From JAPPOI01 sp028818055 (lineage in GTDB: Bacteria; Pseudomonadota; Alphaproteobacteria; Rhodobacterales; Rhodobacteraceae): a stretch of DNA of 64,000 bases. The number at the start of each line of letters is the position of its first letter. Positions within the stretch are counted from its first letter, which is position 1. A model generated the notes under the pieces. It had not been told where the DNA came from, made no database searches, and was given only the letters and a program-made list of their open reading frames with translations. The stretch lies in contig OZ253954.1 of NCBI GenBank assembly GCA_965267405.1, positions 1,674,001 to 1,738,000 of the forward strand. The letters are read 5' to 3'. Of the stretch, positions 53,432 to 62,747 are shown piece by piece. The position numbers were made by a program, and so were the translations under genes.

Positions 53432-53881
53432 ATGAAGTTTTCTACTCGTGAAGATATCGAAGCCCCTTTGTCGACGGTTTACGAGGCTGTCACTGACTTT
53501 GACGGGTTTGAGCGACAATTGCTTCGACGGGGTGTAGATATTGCGCATGATGAGAGTTGCCCGCCGCCAAACCTTGGTGCGGTCTGGCAAGCGACGGCCA
53601 AATGGCGCAATCGCGCGTATGATGTAGACGCAGAGCTTATTTCTATCGATCCCGACAACGGATACGCGGTTGAAAGCCGAGTTGGAGGGGTCGAGTGCCT
53701 TGCTGTAGTCGATCTGGTGCCTCTATCGAAATCTCGCACAAGGCTTCTGGTGTCTGCGGAGCTCAAGCCAACTACATTGTCTTCGCGATTGCTTATCCAG
53801 TCCTTAAAGCTGACCAAAGGGTCGCTGACGAAGCGATTCAAGAAACGCGTTTTTGATTTTGCGCAGTCGATCGAGGCTTAG
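53432..53881 (+). CDS. SRPBCC family protein
   Basis: 149 residues. The N-terminal MKFSTREDIEAPLSTVYEAVTDFDGFERQLLRRG and the C-terminal amphipathic helix region (SLKLTKGSLTKRFKKRVFDFA) bracket a START/Bet v1-like fold, which binds hydrophobic ligands in a central cavity (landmarks only). Ligand unknown. Likely cotranscribed with nudC; its TAG stop shares four bases with the convergent sulfotransferase stop. Confidence 0.8.
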   Translation: MKFSTREDIEAPLSTVYEAVTDFDGFERQLLRRGVDIAHDESCPPPNLGAVWQATAKWRNRAYDVDAELISIDPDNGYAVESRVGGVECLAVVDLVPLSKSRTRLLVSAELKPTTLSSRLLIQSLKLTKGSLTKRFKKRVFDFAQSIEA

Positions 53882-54681
53882 CCCGAAAGCTTGGCGTGAA
53901 CCTCGTCCAGATCAATCTCGCCAATCGGCAACTTGTTGGCCGGATTCTCAAAATCGTACCGGAACAAATCGAAATCACGTTTATAGATTTCGTAGGTTAG
54001 GTGTATCGCGAGATCGTCAAAGAAATCTTCGACTGGATGCGCTCGTTTTGGACCGTGACCTTCGCTTTCGTTGAATCTTGGTATGTCCGATAATTCGATG
54101 CCGACAGGCGTTTCCACGGAATCCAGAACCGTTTGCATGCCGTCATTGAACGCTTCGGTCCAGAAGATCTGATTGTACTTGCCGCCGTTCGCGATGAACG
54201 TCGAAACGTGCCCGGATTGCGATGACCAATGGATATCCGGGTCCATGGGTTTGCGGAAGCGAATGGTATCGCGAGCGAACAACAAGAACCTGCGGAACAT
54301 CGCGATCTGATCGAATTCGCCGTCGACATTTATGCCGTATTGCTGGGCAAGCTGTGGAACCAAGTTTCCACGATATCGCTGTCCGTTCCGTTGGATGCCC
54401 GCAATCTTGTCAAAGAAAGAAGACAACACACGCGTGTAGGGATTTCGCACGCAAGTAAACGCAAAGCTTTTATTCGCGCGGACGTTGGCTTCGATGAGCG
54501 GCTGACTGTCCGATAGCGCCCATTTGTGAAGCCCACTTTGAGCATCATGGATATCGCCGTCGAAGAACTCGCCGTGATCGGTGAAGTACATGATTTGTCC
54601 GATAGACGAGCAGGCGCACTTCGGGACAACCCTGTACACCATACTTTCGCTGATTGTCATCCAGGTGCCCGGAAAACCCAT
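53878..54681 (-). CDS. Sulfotransferase family 2 protein
   Basis: 267 residues. PKCACSS at 20-26 is the 5'-phosphosulfate loop of carbohydrate sulfotransferases and CVRNPYTRVLSSF at 77-89 the 3'-phosphate motif, both needed for PAPS. No signal or membrane segment. Related bacterial enzymes sulfate extracellular polysaccharides. It is divergent from a family-14-like glycosyltransferase, suggesting joint work on a surface glycan. Start at ATG 54681, with a second ATG seven codons in. Confidence 0.85.
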   Translation of the reverse strand: MGFPGTWMTISESMVYRVVPKCACSSIGQIMYFTDHGEFFDGDIHDAQSGLHKWALSDSQPLIEANVRANKSFAFTCVRNPYTRVLSSFFDKIAGIQRNGQRYRGNLVPQLAQQYGINVDGEFDQIAMFRRFLLFARDTIRFRKPMDPDIHWSSQSGHVSTFIANGGKYNQIFWTEAFNDGMQTVLDSVETPVGIELSDIPRFNESEGHGPKRAHPVEDFFDDLAIHLTYEIYKRDFDLFRYDFENPANKLPIGEIDLDEVHAKLSG

Positions 54682-54816
54682 TTAAGCGAATGCCTCACTC
54701 GATTATCGCGTCTATAGCGCACTTTTTCGCACAGAAACAAATATCAGCGTTTTCTTCAATCCTCTGTGATGCTTTAAACGCCATGTGGGGTCATTAGGGC
54801 GAGGAACGACGAAGGA

Positions 54817-56394
54817 ATGGCGAAAATCGCCTACATTCTTTTGTGTCACCGCGATGCGGAAAGCATCGTGGCGCAGGCGGAGCGTCTGACGTCGAACGGT
54901 GATAATGTCGTCATCCATTTTGACGCTCGCGCATCTTCCAGTGAATTTGCCAAGCTGATCCAAGGCCTCAATGACAATCCGAACGTGGCGTTTGCGGACA
55001 AACGGTACAAATGTGGATGGGGCGAATGGAGCCTGGTCGGTGCCACACTTTCGGCGCTTCGGACAGCGGTTGATCGCTTTCCGCGCGCCACGCATTTTTA
55101 CATGCTCTCCGGCGACTGCGCGCCCATCAAGTCGGGCGAGTATATCCGGAACTATTTGGAGGATCGCGATCAGGATTTCATCGAAAGCTATGACTTCTTC
55201 GAAAGCGACTGGATCAAAACCGGATTTCGTGACGAACGGTTGGTCTATCGTCATTGGTTCAATGAGCGGTCTCAGAAAAGACTGTTCTACACGTCGTTTA
55301 ACCTACAGCGTCGACTCGGGTTAAAACGAAACCCGCCTGACGACATCGAGATGATGATCGGGAGCCAATGGTGGTGTTTGCGCCGCCGGACGATTGAGGC
55401 TCTGATTGAGTTTGTCGACCAGCGCCCGGACGTTCTTCGGTTTTTCAAAACAACGTGGATCCCAGACGAGACTTTTTTTCAAACTCTGGTTCGCCATCTT
55501 GTCCCTGGAAACGAGATAGAGTGCAGAACACTGACTTTTCTGATGTTTTCGGACTATGGAATGCCAGTGACGTTTTACAACGACCACTACGACCTGCTTG
55601 TCGCGCAGGACTTTCTTTTTGCGCGAAAAATTAGTCCGGAAGCGCACGAGCTTAAGCGTCGTCTGGGCCAGTTGTATACCGAGACTGGACGGCATTTTAA
55701 GGTCTCTCACGAAGGTCAAAGGCTTTACTCGTTTTTGACGGGACGTGGCCGAATTGGAGAACGTTTTGCACCCAGATTTTGGGAGAAAGACGCGACCATC
55801 GGTCGTGAACGAACACTGATGATCGTAACGTGCAAGAAATGGCACGTTGCCAAGCGTTTGCTTGACAGGATCGGCGGTGTGTCAAATCTTCCGTCGATCG
55901 AGTATTTGTTTGACGAAGAGGCGACGCCGTTGCCTGACCTTGGTGGTATCCAGGCAACTTTGGAAAAGCGCACCCGGCATCGCCGCGCACTGATGCGGAT
56001 GCTTTTTGACTATTATGAAACCGACCGATTAATGATCTGTCTGGACCCCTCCAACCTCGAACTATTTCGCGACTTCTATAACGATCGAAGCGAAACTCGA
56101 CTTCTTGAGATCGAGTGCGCCTACACCGAGGAATATCTTAAGGGGCACGCTAAACGGGTCGGGTTAGCCAGCGAAACCACTCCCGAGGGCTCTTTTCAGA
56201 CGTTGATGCCTACGATCCGGAACGGTGTCGCCCACGAGAGCGAGCTTATCCGGGATCAGCAGTTTCCCGAATTTTACCGTATCCGTGAACGTGCCACTCC
56301 CGAGGAAAACGCTGAACCACTGGCCAAGTTTTTGGGCATAGAGCCGGACAAGGCGTTGGAGATCGCCCGGACTGATTATCTCTTTGTTGATTGA
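54817..56394 (+). CDS. Core-2/I-branching-type glycosyltransferase (GT14-like, DUF5928)
   Basis: 525 residues. MAKIAYILLCHRDAESIV and HFYMLSGDCAPIKSGEYI match the beta-1,6-N-acetylglucosaminyltransferase-like (GT14) opening, with IGSQWWCLRRRTIEAL and WIPDETFFQTL as acceptor-site motifs. The second half (from about residue 325, RTLMIVTCKKWHVAKRLLDR) is an additional domain seen in roseobacter homologues, with no assigned role. No membrane segment. Probably builds a cell-surface polysaccharide. The HIT gene begins nine bases downstream. Confidence 0.82.
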   Translation: MAKIAYILLCHRDAESIVAQAERLTSNGDNVVIHFDARASSSEFAKLIQGLNDNPNVAFADKRYKCGWGEWSLVGATLSALRTAVDRFPRATHFYMLSGDCAPIKSGEYIRNYLEDRDQDFIESYDFFESDWIKTGFRDERLVYRHWFNERSQKRLFYTSFNLQRRLGLKRNPPDDIEMMIGSQWWCLRRRTIEALIEFVDQRPDVLRFFKTTWIPDETFFQTLVRHLVPGNEIECRTLTFLMFSDYGMPVTFYNDHYDLLVAQDFLFARKISPEAHELKRRLGQLYTETGRHFKVSHEGQRLYSFLTGRGRIGERFAPRFWEKDATIGRERTLMIVTCKKWHVAKRLLDRIGGVSNLPSIEYLFDEEATPLPDLGGIQATLEKRTRHRRALMRMLFDYYETDRLMICLDPSNLELFRDFYNDRSETRLLEIECAYTEEYLKGHAKRVGLASETTPEGSFQTLMPTIRNGVAHESELIRDQQFPEFYRIRERATPEENAEPLAKFLGIEPDKALEIARTDYLFVD

Positions 56395-56402
56395 GGACTG
56401 CC

Positions 56403-56777
56403 ATGGCCTATGCCTACGACGACCAGAATATATTTGCGAAGATTTTGCGTGGAGAGATACCGAATTCAACGGTGGCTGAATCTGAGCACACACTTGCATT
56501 TCTGGATATTAGCCCGCAGGCACCGGTGCATATTTTGGTGATCCCAAAAGGGCAATACGTGACGGCAGATCACTTCGCCGCCGAAGCGTCGCCTGAGGAA
56601 ATCACCGATTTCTGGAAGACCTTCGCCCAGATCGTTTCTGATCAGGGCGTCGGGGACGGCGGGAATGGATATCGCATGATTTCAAACTCGGGTTCGGATG
56701 GCGTGCAGGATGTACCTCATTTCCATTTGCACATTCTCGCCGGGCGCCGTTTGGGACCGATGCTTCAACGCGTTTAG
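56403..56777 (+). CDS. HIT family protein (HINT-like)
   Basis: 124 residues from ATG 56403. VPHFHLHIL places the histidine triad at His106, His108 and His110, with IFAKILRGEIPN near the start. HINT-type enzymes hydrolyse AMP-lysine and related phosphoramidates. GAGG precedes the start; the position right behind the glycosyltransferase suggests cotranscription. Confidence 0.92.
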   Translation: MAYAYDDQNIFAKILRGEIPNSTVAESEHTLAFLDISPQAPVHILVIPKGQYVTADHFAAEASPEEITDFWKTFAQIVSDQGVGDGGNGYRMISNSGSDGVQDVPHFHLHILAGRRLGPMLQRV

Positions 56778-56780
56778 CCG

Positions 56781-57794
56781 TCAGAACACTGCGTGCTCTC
56801 TGAGCTCAACGCGTTCTTCGCCAGCCAGAACCTGATTGTAGTAGTCGAATAGAGTGTCGTGCCCAAAAGACGGCGTGTCGGCCTCGCTATACGCTTGCGT
56901 GTTCCGGTTGTAGACCAGCATGGACTCGGATCCGTAATACCGTCCAATCCGCGCAAGCTGCGCTTTTTCTTTGAGGCCCGGAAAGAAGCGGCCGCCAAGA
57001 TCAAGCAATTTGATTATCCGATCCATCGTCGCAAGCGAAACTTCTTTGAATTTCGGTTTCTGGCCGGTCAGTCTGAAAAGCTCATTTCCCATGTCTCGGG
57101 GTGTCAATGCTGGCCCCGGGCCGCCGATCGGAAGTTCGGCATATCTTTTCTTCGGGTCATCGACACAAGACGCAATGAAGGCTCCGAGGTCACGATCACT
57201 GATCGGCTTGCAAGCGGTTAGTGTACCATCGCCAAAGACGACGAATGACTTACCTTTTTTCACGCGTTCGATTTGTCCGCCGAGCGATTTGAAAAATGCA
57301 GTGGGGCGGACAATAGACCATGTCACGCCGGAATTCTTGAGTTCTTCTTCGTATGCGAGCTTCGCGCGCTGGAATTCCAGCTGGGGCTTTTGAACGCAAA
57401 TTGCCGAAAGGTGGACGACGTGTGACACCCCAACGTCGAGCGCGCCTTTTAAGACGTTCAGGTTGGCGTCATGATCAATTGCCCAAGCGTCGTCTGGTTC
57501 CCCCGTTCGCGAAGCGAGGCACGAAACCAAGACATCGAAATGATCGCCCTGGAAGCAGTCGCGTTCGAGAAGATAATGATTTGTGACTGTTCCAAACCTG
57601 AGTTGAACTTTCGCGGGGATGCCTTCGATGTCGGCGTCGGGACGCACAAAGGCGACGACGTCATGCATGGTACTTGCCAGTGCTGCCGCCGCGGCTTTCC
57701 CTGCGCTGCCGGTGGCTCCGACAAGAAGAATACGTTTTGGTCGTGGTCCGGGGCGCGTGGTGGTGACGCGTCTTCTGGGGCTCATTGTCTGCAT
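56781..57794 (-). CDS. bciA: Divinyl chlorophyllide 8-vinyl reductase BciA
   Basis: 337 residues, atypical short-chain reductase fold. NADPH loop VGATGSAGK at 25-33; the stretches VSCLASRTGEPDDAWAIDHD, HVVHLSAICVQKPQLEFQ and RPTAFFKSLGGQIERV closely follow BciA/DVR sequences. It reduces the C8 vinyl group of divinyl (proto)chlorophyllide with NADPH in bacteriochlorophyll synthesis. No bch, puf or crt gene is in the window. It lies 61 bases behind dnaE2 on the same strand. A general NAD(P)H-binding oxidoreductase is the alternative. Confidence 0.83.
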   Translation of the reverse strand: MQTMSPRRRVTTTRPGPRPKRILLVGATGSAGKAAAAALASTMHDVVAFVRPDADIEGIPAKVQLRFGTVTNHYLLERDCFQGDHFDVLVSCLASRTGEPDDAWAIDHDANLNVLKGALDVGVSHVVHLSAICVQKPQLEFQRAKLAYEEELKNSGVTWSIVRPTAFFKSLGGQIERVKKGKSFVVFGDGTLTACKPISDRDLGAFIASCVDDPKKRYAELPIGGPGPALTPRDMGNELFRLTGQKPKFKEVSLATMDRIIKLLDLGGRFFPGLKEKAQLARIGRYYGSESMLVYNRNTQAYSEADTPSFGHDTLFDYYNQVLAGEERVELREHAVF

Positions 57795-57855
57795 TGCGAC
57801 ACTTCGTTTCGGTTCACCCCCGTGGCGCGCATTTTGCGCATTTGGTGGTAACGGG

Positions 57856-60800
57856 TCAATCCCAGATATCAGTGCGTGTGAGTCCTGTGGCGCGCGCGAA
57901 ACTTCGTGAGCTTGAGTCCTTTTTCTCTTTTATAACAGTCGGGTAACCGGGTGTGAGCTTGTGGCGCAGAAATGCCATTGGATGTGCCCGTAATGTCAGG
58001 CGCATCGATACATAATCCTCAACCACCTGTTCGCCTTCTGTCATCTCAGGCAAGCTGGGCAGAGGTTCCTCGATACCTTCTCCATCCATATCACCAGCAA
58101 AAAGCGGTAAAGGGCGTTCGGATCCGATTGCGGCAGCGGCCCAAAGCGCCTCGCGCCGACTTAACCCGACTGAGGCAAAAGTATCCGCTTCGGCCAAGAT
58201 ACGAAGTTGGCGCGGATCAAGCCCGGCGCGCCGCCAAACATCTTCCACAGACAGATATCCGTTTCCGCGCGCTGCGGCGATCCAGCTTGCATCATCTTCT
58301 TTCAGCGACTTGATCTGTCGAAAACCCAGCCGCAGCGCCAGTCCGCCCTTGCCATCAGGCTCCATGATGTTGTCCCAGGTCGATGCATTGATATCGGGAG
58401 GACGTACTTCAACCCCGTGTTCACGCGCATCTCTCACGATCTGTGCAGGAGCGTAAAATCCCATCGGCTGCGCATTCAAAAGCGCGCAGGCAAAGATGCC
58501 TGGATGATGGCACTTCAGCCACGCGGAGGCATAAACCAATAGTGCGAAGCTGGCAGCGTGGCTTTCTGGGAAGCCATAGGATCCAAATCCCTCAATCTGG
58601 CTGAAACATCGGGCCGCGAAATCATCGTCATAACCATTTTCGCGCATGCCTTTCATAAAGCGGGTACGAAACTCGCTGACGTTTCCATGTTTCTTGAAAG
58701 TGGCCAGTGATCGACGCAGCCGGTCAGCCTCTTCCGGAGAAAACCCAGCGCCCACAATCGCGATCTGCATCGCTTGTTCTTGAAAAAGCGGTACGCCAAG
58801 CGTTTTGCCGAGTACTTGGCCCAATGCATCAGAGGGAAACTCGACTTTCTCTTCACCGTTTCGCCGACGGATATAAGGGTGCACCATGTCTCCCTGAATT
58901 GGGCCGGGGCGGATAATGGCTGTTTCGATGACCAGATCATAAAATGTTCGCGGCTTCATGCGTGGCAGGAAGTTCATCTGCGCCCGGCTTTCCACCTGAA
59001 AAACCCCAAGCGAGTCCGCCTTGCAAAGCATGTCATAGACAGCGGGGTCCTCGGCCGGCAGCGTGGCCAGCGTGTAATCGATCTGATGATGGCTCTCGAT
59101 CAGGTTGAAGGCCTTGCGGATGCAGCTCAGCATTCCCAAGGCCAGAACATCGACCTTCAGAATGCCTAGCGCCTCGATATCGTCCTTGTCCCAGCAGATG
59201 ACCGTTCTGTCTTCCATCGTGGCGTTTTCAATCGGGACAAGTTCGTCCAATCGGCCTTCGGTCATTATGAACCCGCCGACATGCTGTGACAGGTGTCGGG
59301 GGAATCCCTGAATTTCGAATATCAGCTTCAATGTTTGACGAAGCCGTCGATCCGTGGGGTCCAGCCCGATCTCGCGGAGCTGCTGCTCAGCCATCCCGCT
59401 GGTATCGAAAAAACCCCAAAGCTGAGAGGAGATTGCGCCGATTGTATCTTCGGTCAGCCCCATGGCGCGACCAACTTCGCGGATCGCCCTTTTGCCGCGA
59501 TAATGCACGACCGTGGCGCAAAGCCCGGCGCGATGACGGCCATAGCGTTCATAGATATGCTGTATCACTTCCTCGCGGCGCTCGTGTTCGAAGTCGACGT
59601 CGATGTCAGGCGGTTCGTCGCGGGCTTCGGAGACAAAACGTTCGAAGACCATGGTGCCGATCTCGGGCGAGACACTGGTGACACCAAGGCAGTAACACAC
59701 CACGGAATTTGCTGCAGACCCACGCCCCTGGCAGAGTATCCCGCGTGATCTGGCAAAGGCCACGACATCGCGGACAGTTAGGAAATAGGGTTCATACTTG
59801 AGTTTTGCGATCAGCGTCAGCTCATGCTCCAAAAGTGTTTTCACATGATCTGGCGCGCCAGCAGGATAGCGCCATTTCAATCCTTCATAGGCGAGCCGTT
59901 TCAAACGCTCTGCGGCCGTTTCACCCTTCGCGATTTCAGACGGATATTCATAGCGGAGCACGTCCAGCGAGAAATCCAAGGTCTTGGCTAATGCAGTTGC
60001 CCGATCAATTGCGTCCCCATGTGAGCCAAAAAGACGGCGCATCTCGGTCTCAGACCGCAACCGAACTTCCGCATTGGCAAGCGCCGCGCGCCCAAGCGCT
60101 TCGACTTTGACGCCGGTTCGAATGGCGGTCAGGACGTCTGCCAATCGTCGCCGTGCGCCGTGATGCATCCGGGGGCTAGCGCTGGCAATTGTGGGGATGC
60201 CCATCTTGCCGGCCAAGGTGGTAAGTTTGTCAAAGCGTTCGGGGTCCTGACCATCGTAGCGGGGCGACATCAACAGAGAACACTCTTCACCAAATGCCTT
60301 GATCAACCGTTTTGCTTCGTGCTGCCAACGCTCTCCTGCTCCTAGGGCAGGGGGATGGATTAGCAGCGCCTGATCGCCGCCAAACTCCAACAGGTCCGCT
60401 ATCTCCAATCGACAACTACCCTTTTCTGCCCGCAGTCGCCCGCGCGAGATCAGGCGGCAGAGCCGCCCCCATCCCGCCCGATTTCGTGGCAGTGCGGTCA
60501 CGCTGAAGCCGGTTTCCAGCACTATGCGCGCGCCGGGAACAAGCTTTGGCACATTCAGAATAGCTGCTGAAGCGTCCAGAGGAGGCGGCTGCACTCGTGT
60601 TTCAAACCCCGCTTTCGGGCCGTCGAGAAAGTCTTCAATTTCTTCGGGTGCCCATGTTCCAGACTTACGTCGCCCGGCACCACCCGGATAGCTTTCAAAT
60701 AATTGCGGCTTTCCAGCCCACGCATTCACCGGAGCTGGCGGCCCAATCAGATCGCCTTCAACTCGTTCTTTCACCTGCCGGGCGATTTCGCGGATACGGG

Positions 60801-60954
60801 TATGAGCTCGTACGACCCCAGCAACCGAGTTTTCATCGGCAATCGCCAGCGCACTTAATCCCAGTAACGCAGCGCGATCCACGTATTCCTCGGCATGACT
60901 GGCGCCGGTCAGAAACGTGAAGTTTGAAGTGATATTCAGCTCGGCAAAGCCCAT
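57856..60954 (-). CDS. dnaE2: Error-prone DNA polymerase DnaE2 (ImuC)
   Basis: 1032 residues from ATG 60954 (MGFAELNITSNFTFLTGASH). PHP domain at the N-terminus, then the C-family polymerase core with PPDIDVDFEHERREEV as the catalytic aspartates, helix-hairpin-helix and OB-fold region. Translesion polymerase working with ImuA and ImuB in SOS mutagenesis. The usual imuA-imuB genes are not adjacent: a DNA glycosylase gene is divergent upstream. Likely SOS-induced, but no clear LexA box was found. Confidence 0.93.
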   Translation of the reverse strand: MGFAELNITSNFTFLTGASHAEEYVDRAALLGLSALAIADENSVAGVVRAHTRIREIARQVKERVEGDLIGPPAPVNAWAGKPQLFESYPGGAGRRKSGTWAPEEIEDFLDGPKAGFETRVQPPPLDASAAILNVPKLVPGARIVLETGFSVTALPRNRAGWGRLCRLISRGRLRAEKGSCRLEIADLLEFGGDQALLIHPPALGAGERWQHEAKRLIKAFGEECSLLMSPRYDGQDPERFDKLTTLAGKMGIPTIASASPRMHHGARRRLADVLTAIRTGVKVEALGRAALANAEVRLRSETEMRRLFGSHGDAIDRATALAKTLDFSLDVLRYEYPSEIAKGETAAERLKRLAYEGLKWRYPAGAPDHVKTLLEHELTLIAKLKYEPYFLTVRDVVAFARSRGILCQGRGSAANSVVCYCLGVTSVSPEIGTMVFERFVSEARDEPPDIDVDFEHERREEVIQHIYERYGRHRAGLCATVVHYRGKRAIREVGRAMGLTEDTIGAISSQLWGFFDTSGMAEQQLREIGLDPTDRRLRQTLKLIFEIQGFPRHLSQHVGGFIMTEGRLDELVPIENATMEDRTVICWDKDDIEALGILKVDVLALGMLSCIRKAFNLIESHHQIDYTLATLPAEDPAVYDMLCKADSLGVFQVESRAQMNFLPRMKPRTFYDLVIETAIIRPGPIQGDMVHPYIRRRNGEEKVEFPSDALGQVLGKTLGVPLFQEQAMQIAIVGAGFSPEEADRLRRSLATFKKHGNVSEFRTRFMKGMRENGYDDDFAARCFSQIEGFGSYGFPESHAASFALLVYASAWLKCHHPGIFACALLNAQPMGFYAPAQIVRDAREHGVEVRPPDINASTWDNIMEPDGKGGLALRLGFRQIKSLKEDDASWIAAARGNGYLSVEDVWRRAGLDPRQLRILAEADTFASVGLSRREALWAAAAIGSERPLPLFAGDMDGEGIEEPLPSLPEMTEGEQVVEDYVSMRLTLRAHPMAFLRHKLTPGYPTVIKEKKDSSSRSFARATGLTRTDIWD

Positions 60955-61138
60955 TACACTCTCTTGTTTCAACATCCAGACTGAGACGGCTCACATTGCT
61001 GAAGCCGTTTTCGTTAACGTCTCGACTCAGGGGTTTGTATAAGATATTCACGTTTTGTTCTCATTTCCAGTTCTGATCTTGATCCGGCTTCTCGACATCG
61101 GATGCTCACATGATCAGACTAAGCCAAAGGAGACACAG

Positions 61139-61801
61139 ATGCGCAGCTTCGACGAAATATTTGCCATTGCCGCCGAACGCCATGGCGGTGCGGCCGCGCT
61201 TAAGGCGAAACTGTCGAGGCCGCTGCCACCCAAGGAAATTGCGGCACTACCCGAGGATCGCTGGCTGTCTGGAATGACTCAACGTGTGTTTTCTGCCGGA
61301 TTCAATTGGAAGGTCATCGAAGCCAAATGGGATGGCTTTGAAACGGCATTCCACGGATTCAACGTCGATAAATGTGCGATGATGAATGACGAGTGGCTCG
61401 ATCAATTGCTGACCGATACACGCATCGTGCGCAATGGCTCCAAAATTCAAAGCGTTCGAGACAATGCAGTGTTCATTCAGGAACTTCGCGACGATGGCGG
61501 GATCGGCAAAGTGTTCTCAGAGTGGTCGGGCGAGAAATACATAGACCTTCTGGCCCTTCTCAAGTCTCGCGGTTCGCGACTTGGAGGTACTTCCGGTCAA
61601 TACTTCCTGCGTTTTGCCGGTGTCGACAGTTTCATCTTGTCGTCAGATGTCACTGCCCGACTGGTCACTGAAGGCGTGGTAGATAAAGCTCCAACATCCA
61701 AAAGGGCGCTGCAAGCCACACAGGATGCGTTCAACAAATGGGCATCGGAGTCTGGCAGATCGCTTACAGAAATCAGCCGCGTGCTCGCAATGTCAGTCTA
61801 A
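61139..61801 (+). CDS. DNA-3-methyladenine glycosylase I-type protein
   Basis: 220 residues from ATG 61139, AAAGGAGA six bases upstream. The protein resembles the rhodobacterial group annotated as Tag-like: MTQRVFSAGFNWKVIEAKWDGFE, then SRGSRLGGTSGQYFLRFAG and SSDVTARLVTEGVVDK (landmarks). It lacks the N-terminal cysteine-containing start of E. coli Tag. Base-excision of alkylated adenine is the likely role. Divergent from dnaE2, giving a DNA-damage pairing. Confidence 0.78.
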   Translation: MRSFDEIFAIAAERHGGAAALKAKLSRPLPPKEIAALPEDRWLSGMTQRVFSAGFNWKVIEAKWDGFETAFHGFNVDKCAMMNDEWLDQLLTDTRIVRNGSKIQSVRDNAVFIQELRDDGGIGKVFSEWSGEKYIDLLALLKSRGSRLGGTSGQYFLRFAGVDSFILSSDVTARLVTEGVVDKAPTSKRALQATQDAFNKWASESGRSLTEISRVLAMSV

Positions 61802-61803
61802 CC

Positions 61804-62280
61804 TTATTGACCGCTAACGCACTGCCCGTCACGATAGCAATTCAGAAGACGACGCTCGCCGTCACGGTCCCAGCGAACAACGTCGCCGCCACAAGGACCA
61901 ATCCGCACGAAAAGTTCGTCGTCCCGGATTTCGACGCCAAAGAACATCTCTACGTCTTCAGTTTCAGCGCTTCCGCACCAGGGACCCAAACAATAGGCTT
62001 CGATCGTAACGGCACGGTCGAATGGGCTAGAGAAACTGTCCTTACCCAAAGCAATTCCGACAAGTCGCGCAGGCGTTGGTGCGCGTTTGTCTGAATTTTG
62101 AATCGGTTCGGAGACCGGTCCTGTGATCTCAATACGCCCACGAACCATGTAAAACGGTTCATCAGCGTCACGGACATATTCGAAAAGGCGCACAGCGTCG
62201 GGGCGCAGACAAGACAACGCAATGGCGCTTTGCGCCGCAGATATCGTCAAGACTGCTGCAAGGAATAAAACCCTTATCAT
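61804..62280 (-). CDS. Exported hypothetical protein
   Basis: 158 residues from ATG 62280, which overlaps the rppH stop (TGATG). A signal peptide (MIRVLFLAAVLTISAAQS, then AIALSC) suggests a periplasmic protein. Six cysteines in the mature part (two within CLGPWC) suggest disulfide bonds. No family recognised. Coupled to rppH by position only. Confidence 0.7.
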   Translation of the reverse strand: MIRVLFLAAVLTISAAQSAIALSCLRPDAVRLFEYVRDADEPFYMVRGRIEITGPVSEPIQNSDKRAPTPARLVGIALGKDSFSSPFDRAVTIEAYCLGPWCGSAETEDVEMFFGVEIRDDELFVRIGPCGGDVVRWDRDGERRLLNCYRDGQCVSGQ

Positions 62281-62747
62281 CAAAGACGCTCCCGAAACTC
62301 CGCCATAACTTGCCTGTAAACGTCGCGCTTGAAAGGAACGATGTCACTCACAACGTCGTCGGCTGATGACCAGCGCCATCGGCTAAATTCCTGATGCCTT
62401 TGATCAATCCTGATGTCGTCGTCAGAACCGGAAAACCGCAATAGGAACCACTTCTGCGACTGGCCGCGATACCGACCCTTCCACAGCTTGCCCACCAAAT
62501 GTGTGGGCAAGTCATACAAAACCCAATCTTGCGTTTCCGCTTCAACCGTCACCAGGTTACCAGACACGCCCGTTTCTTCTTCTAACTCTCGAAGCGCTGC
62601 AGCCGCGGGTGTCTCGCCCTTGTCTATGCCACCCTGCGGCATCTGCCATGCGCCGGGGGTGTCCACACGTTCACCGGTGAAAACCAAGCCGTCGGGATTC
62701 ACAAGGACAACACCCACGCATGGGCGATACGGAAGTTCACTGCTCAT
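62280..62747 (-). CDS. rppH: RNA pyrophosphohydrolase
   Basis: 155 residues from ATG 62747, eight bases after GGAAGG. Opening YRPCVGVVLVNPDGLVFTGER and WQMPQGGIDKGE are RppH-specific; the Nudix box spans about Gly40-Val61. WKGRYRGQSQKWFLLRF follows. It converts 5'-triphosphate RNA ends to monophosphate, starting RNase E-dependent mRNA decay. (Ap4A hydrolase activity is common in this group too.). Confidence 0.93.
   Translation of the reverse strand: MSSELPYRPCVGVVLVNPDGLVFTGERVDTPGAWQMPQGGIDKGETPAAAALRELEEETGVSGNLVTVEAETQDWVLYDLPTHLVGKLWKGRYRGQSQKWFLLRFSGSDDDIRIDQRHQEFSRWRWSSADDVVSDIVPFKRDVYRQVMAEFRERL

Noticed and set aside
61057..61073. GTTC...GTTC motif upstream of dnaE2 as an alphaproteobacterial LexA box
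   Set aside because: The two GTTC units are nine bases apart, whereas the known rhodobacterial box needs seven. No other match was found in the 184-base region.
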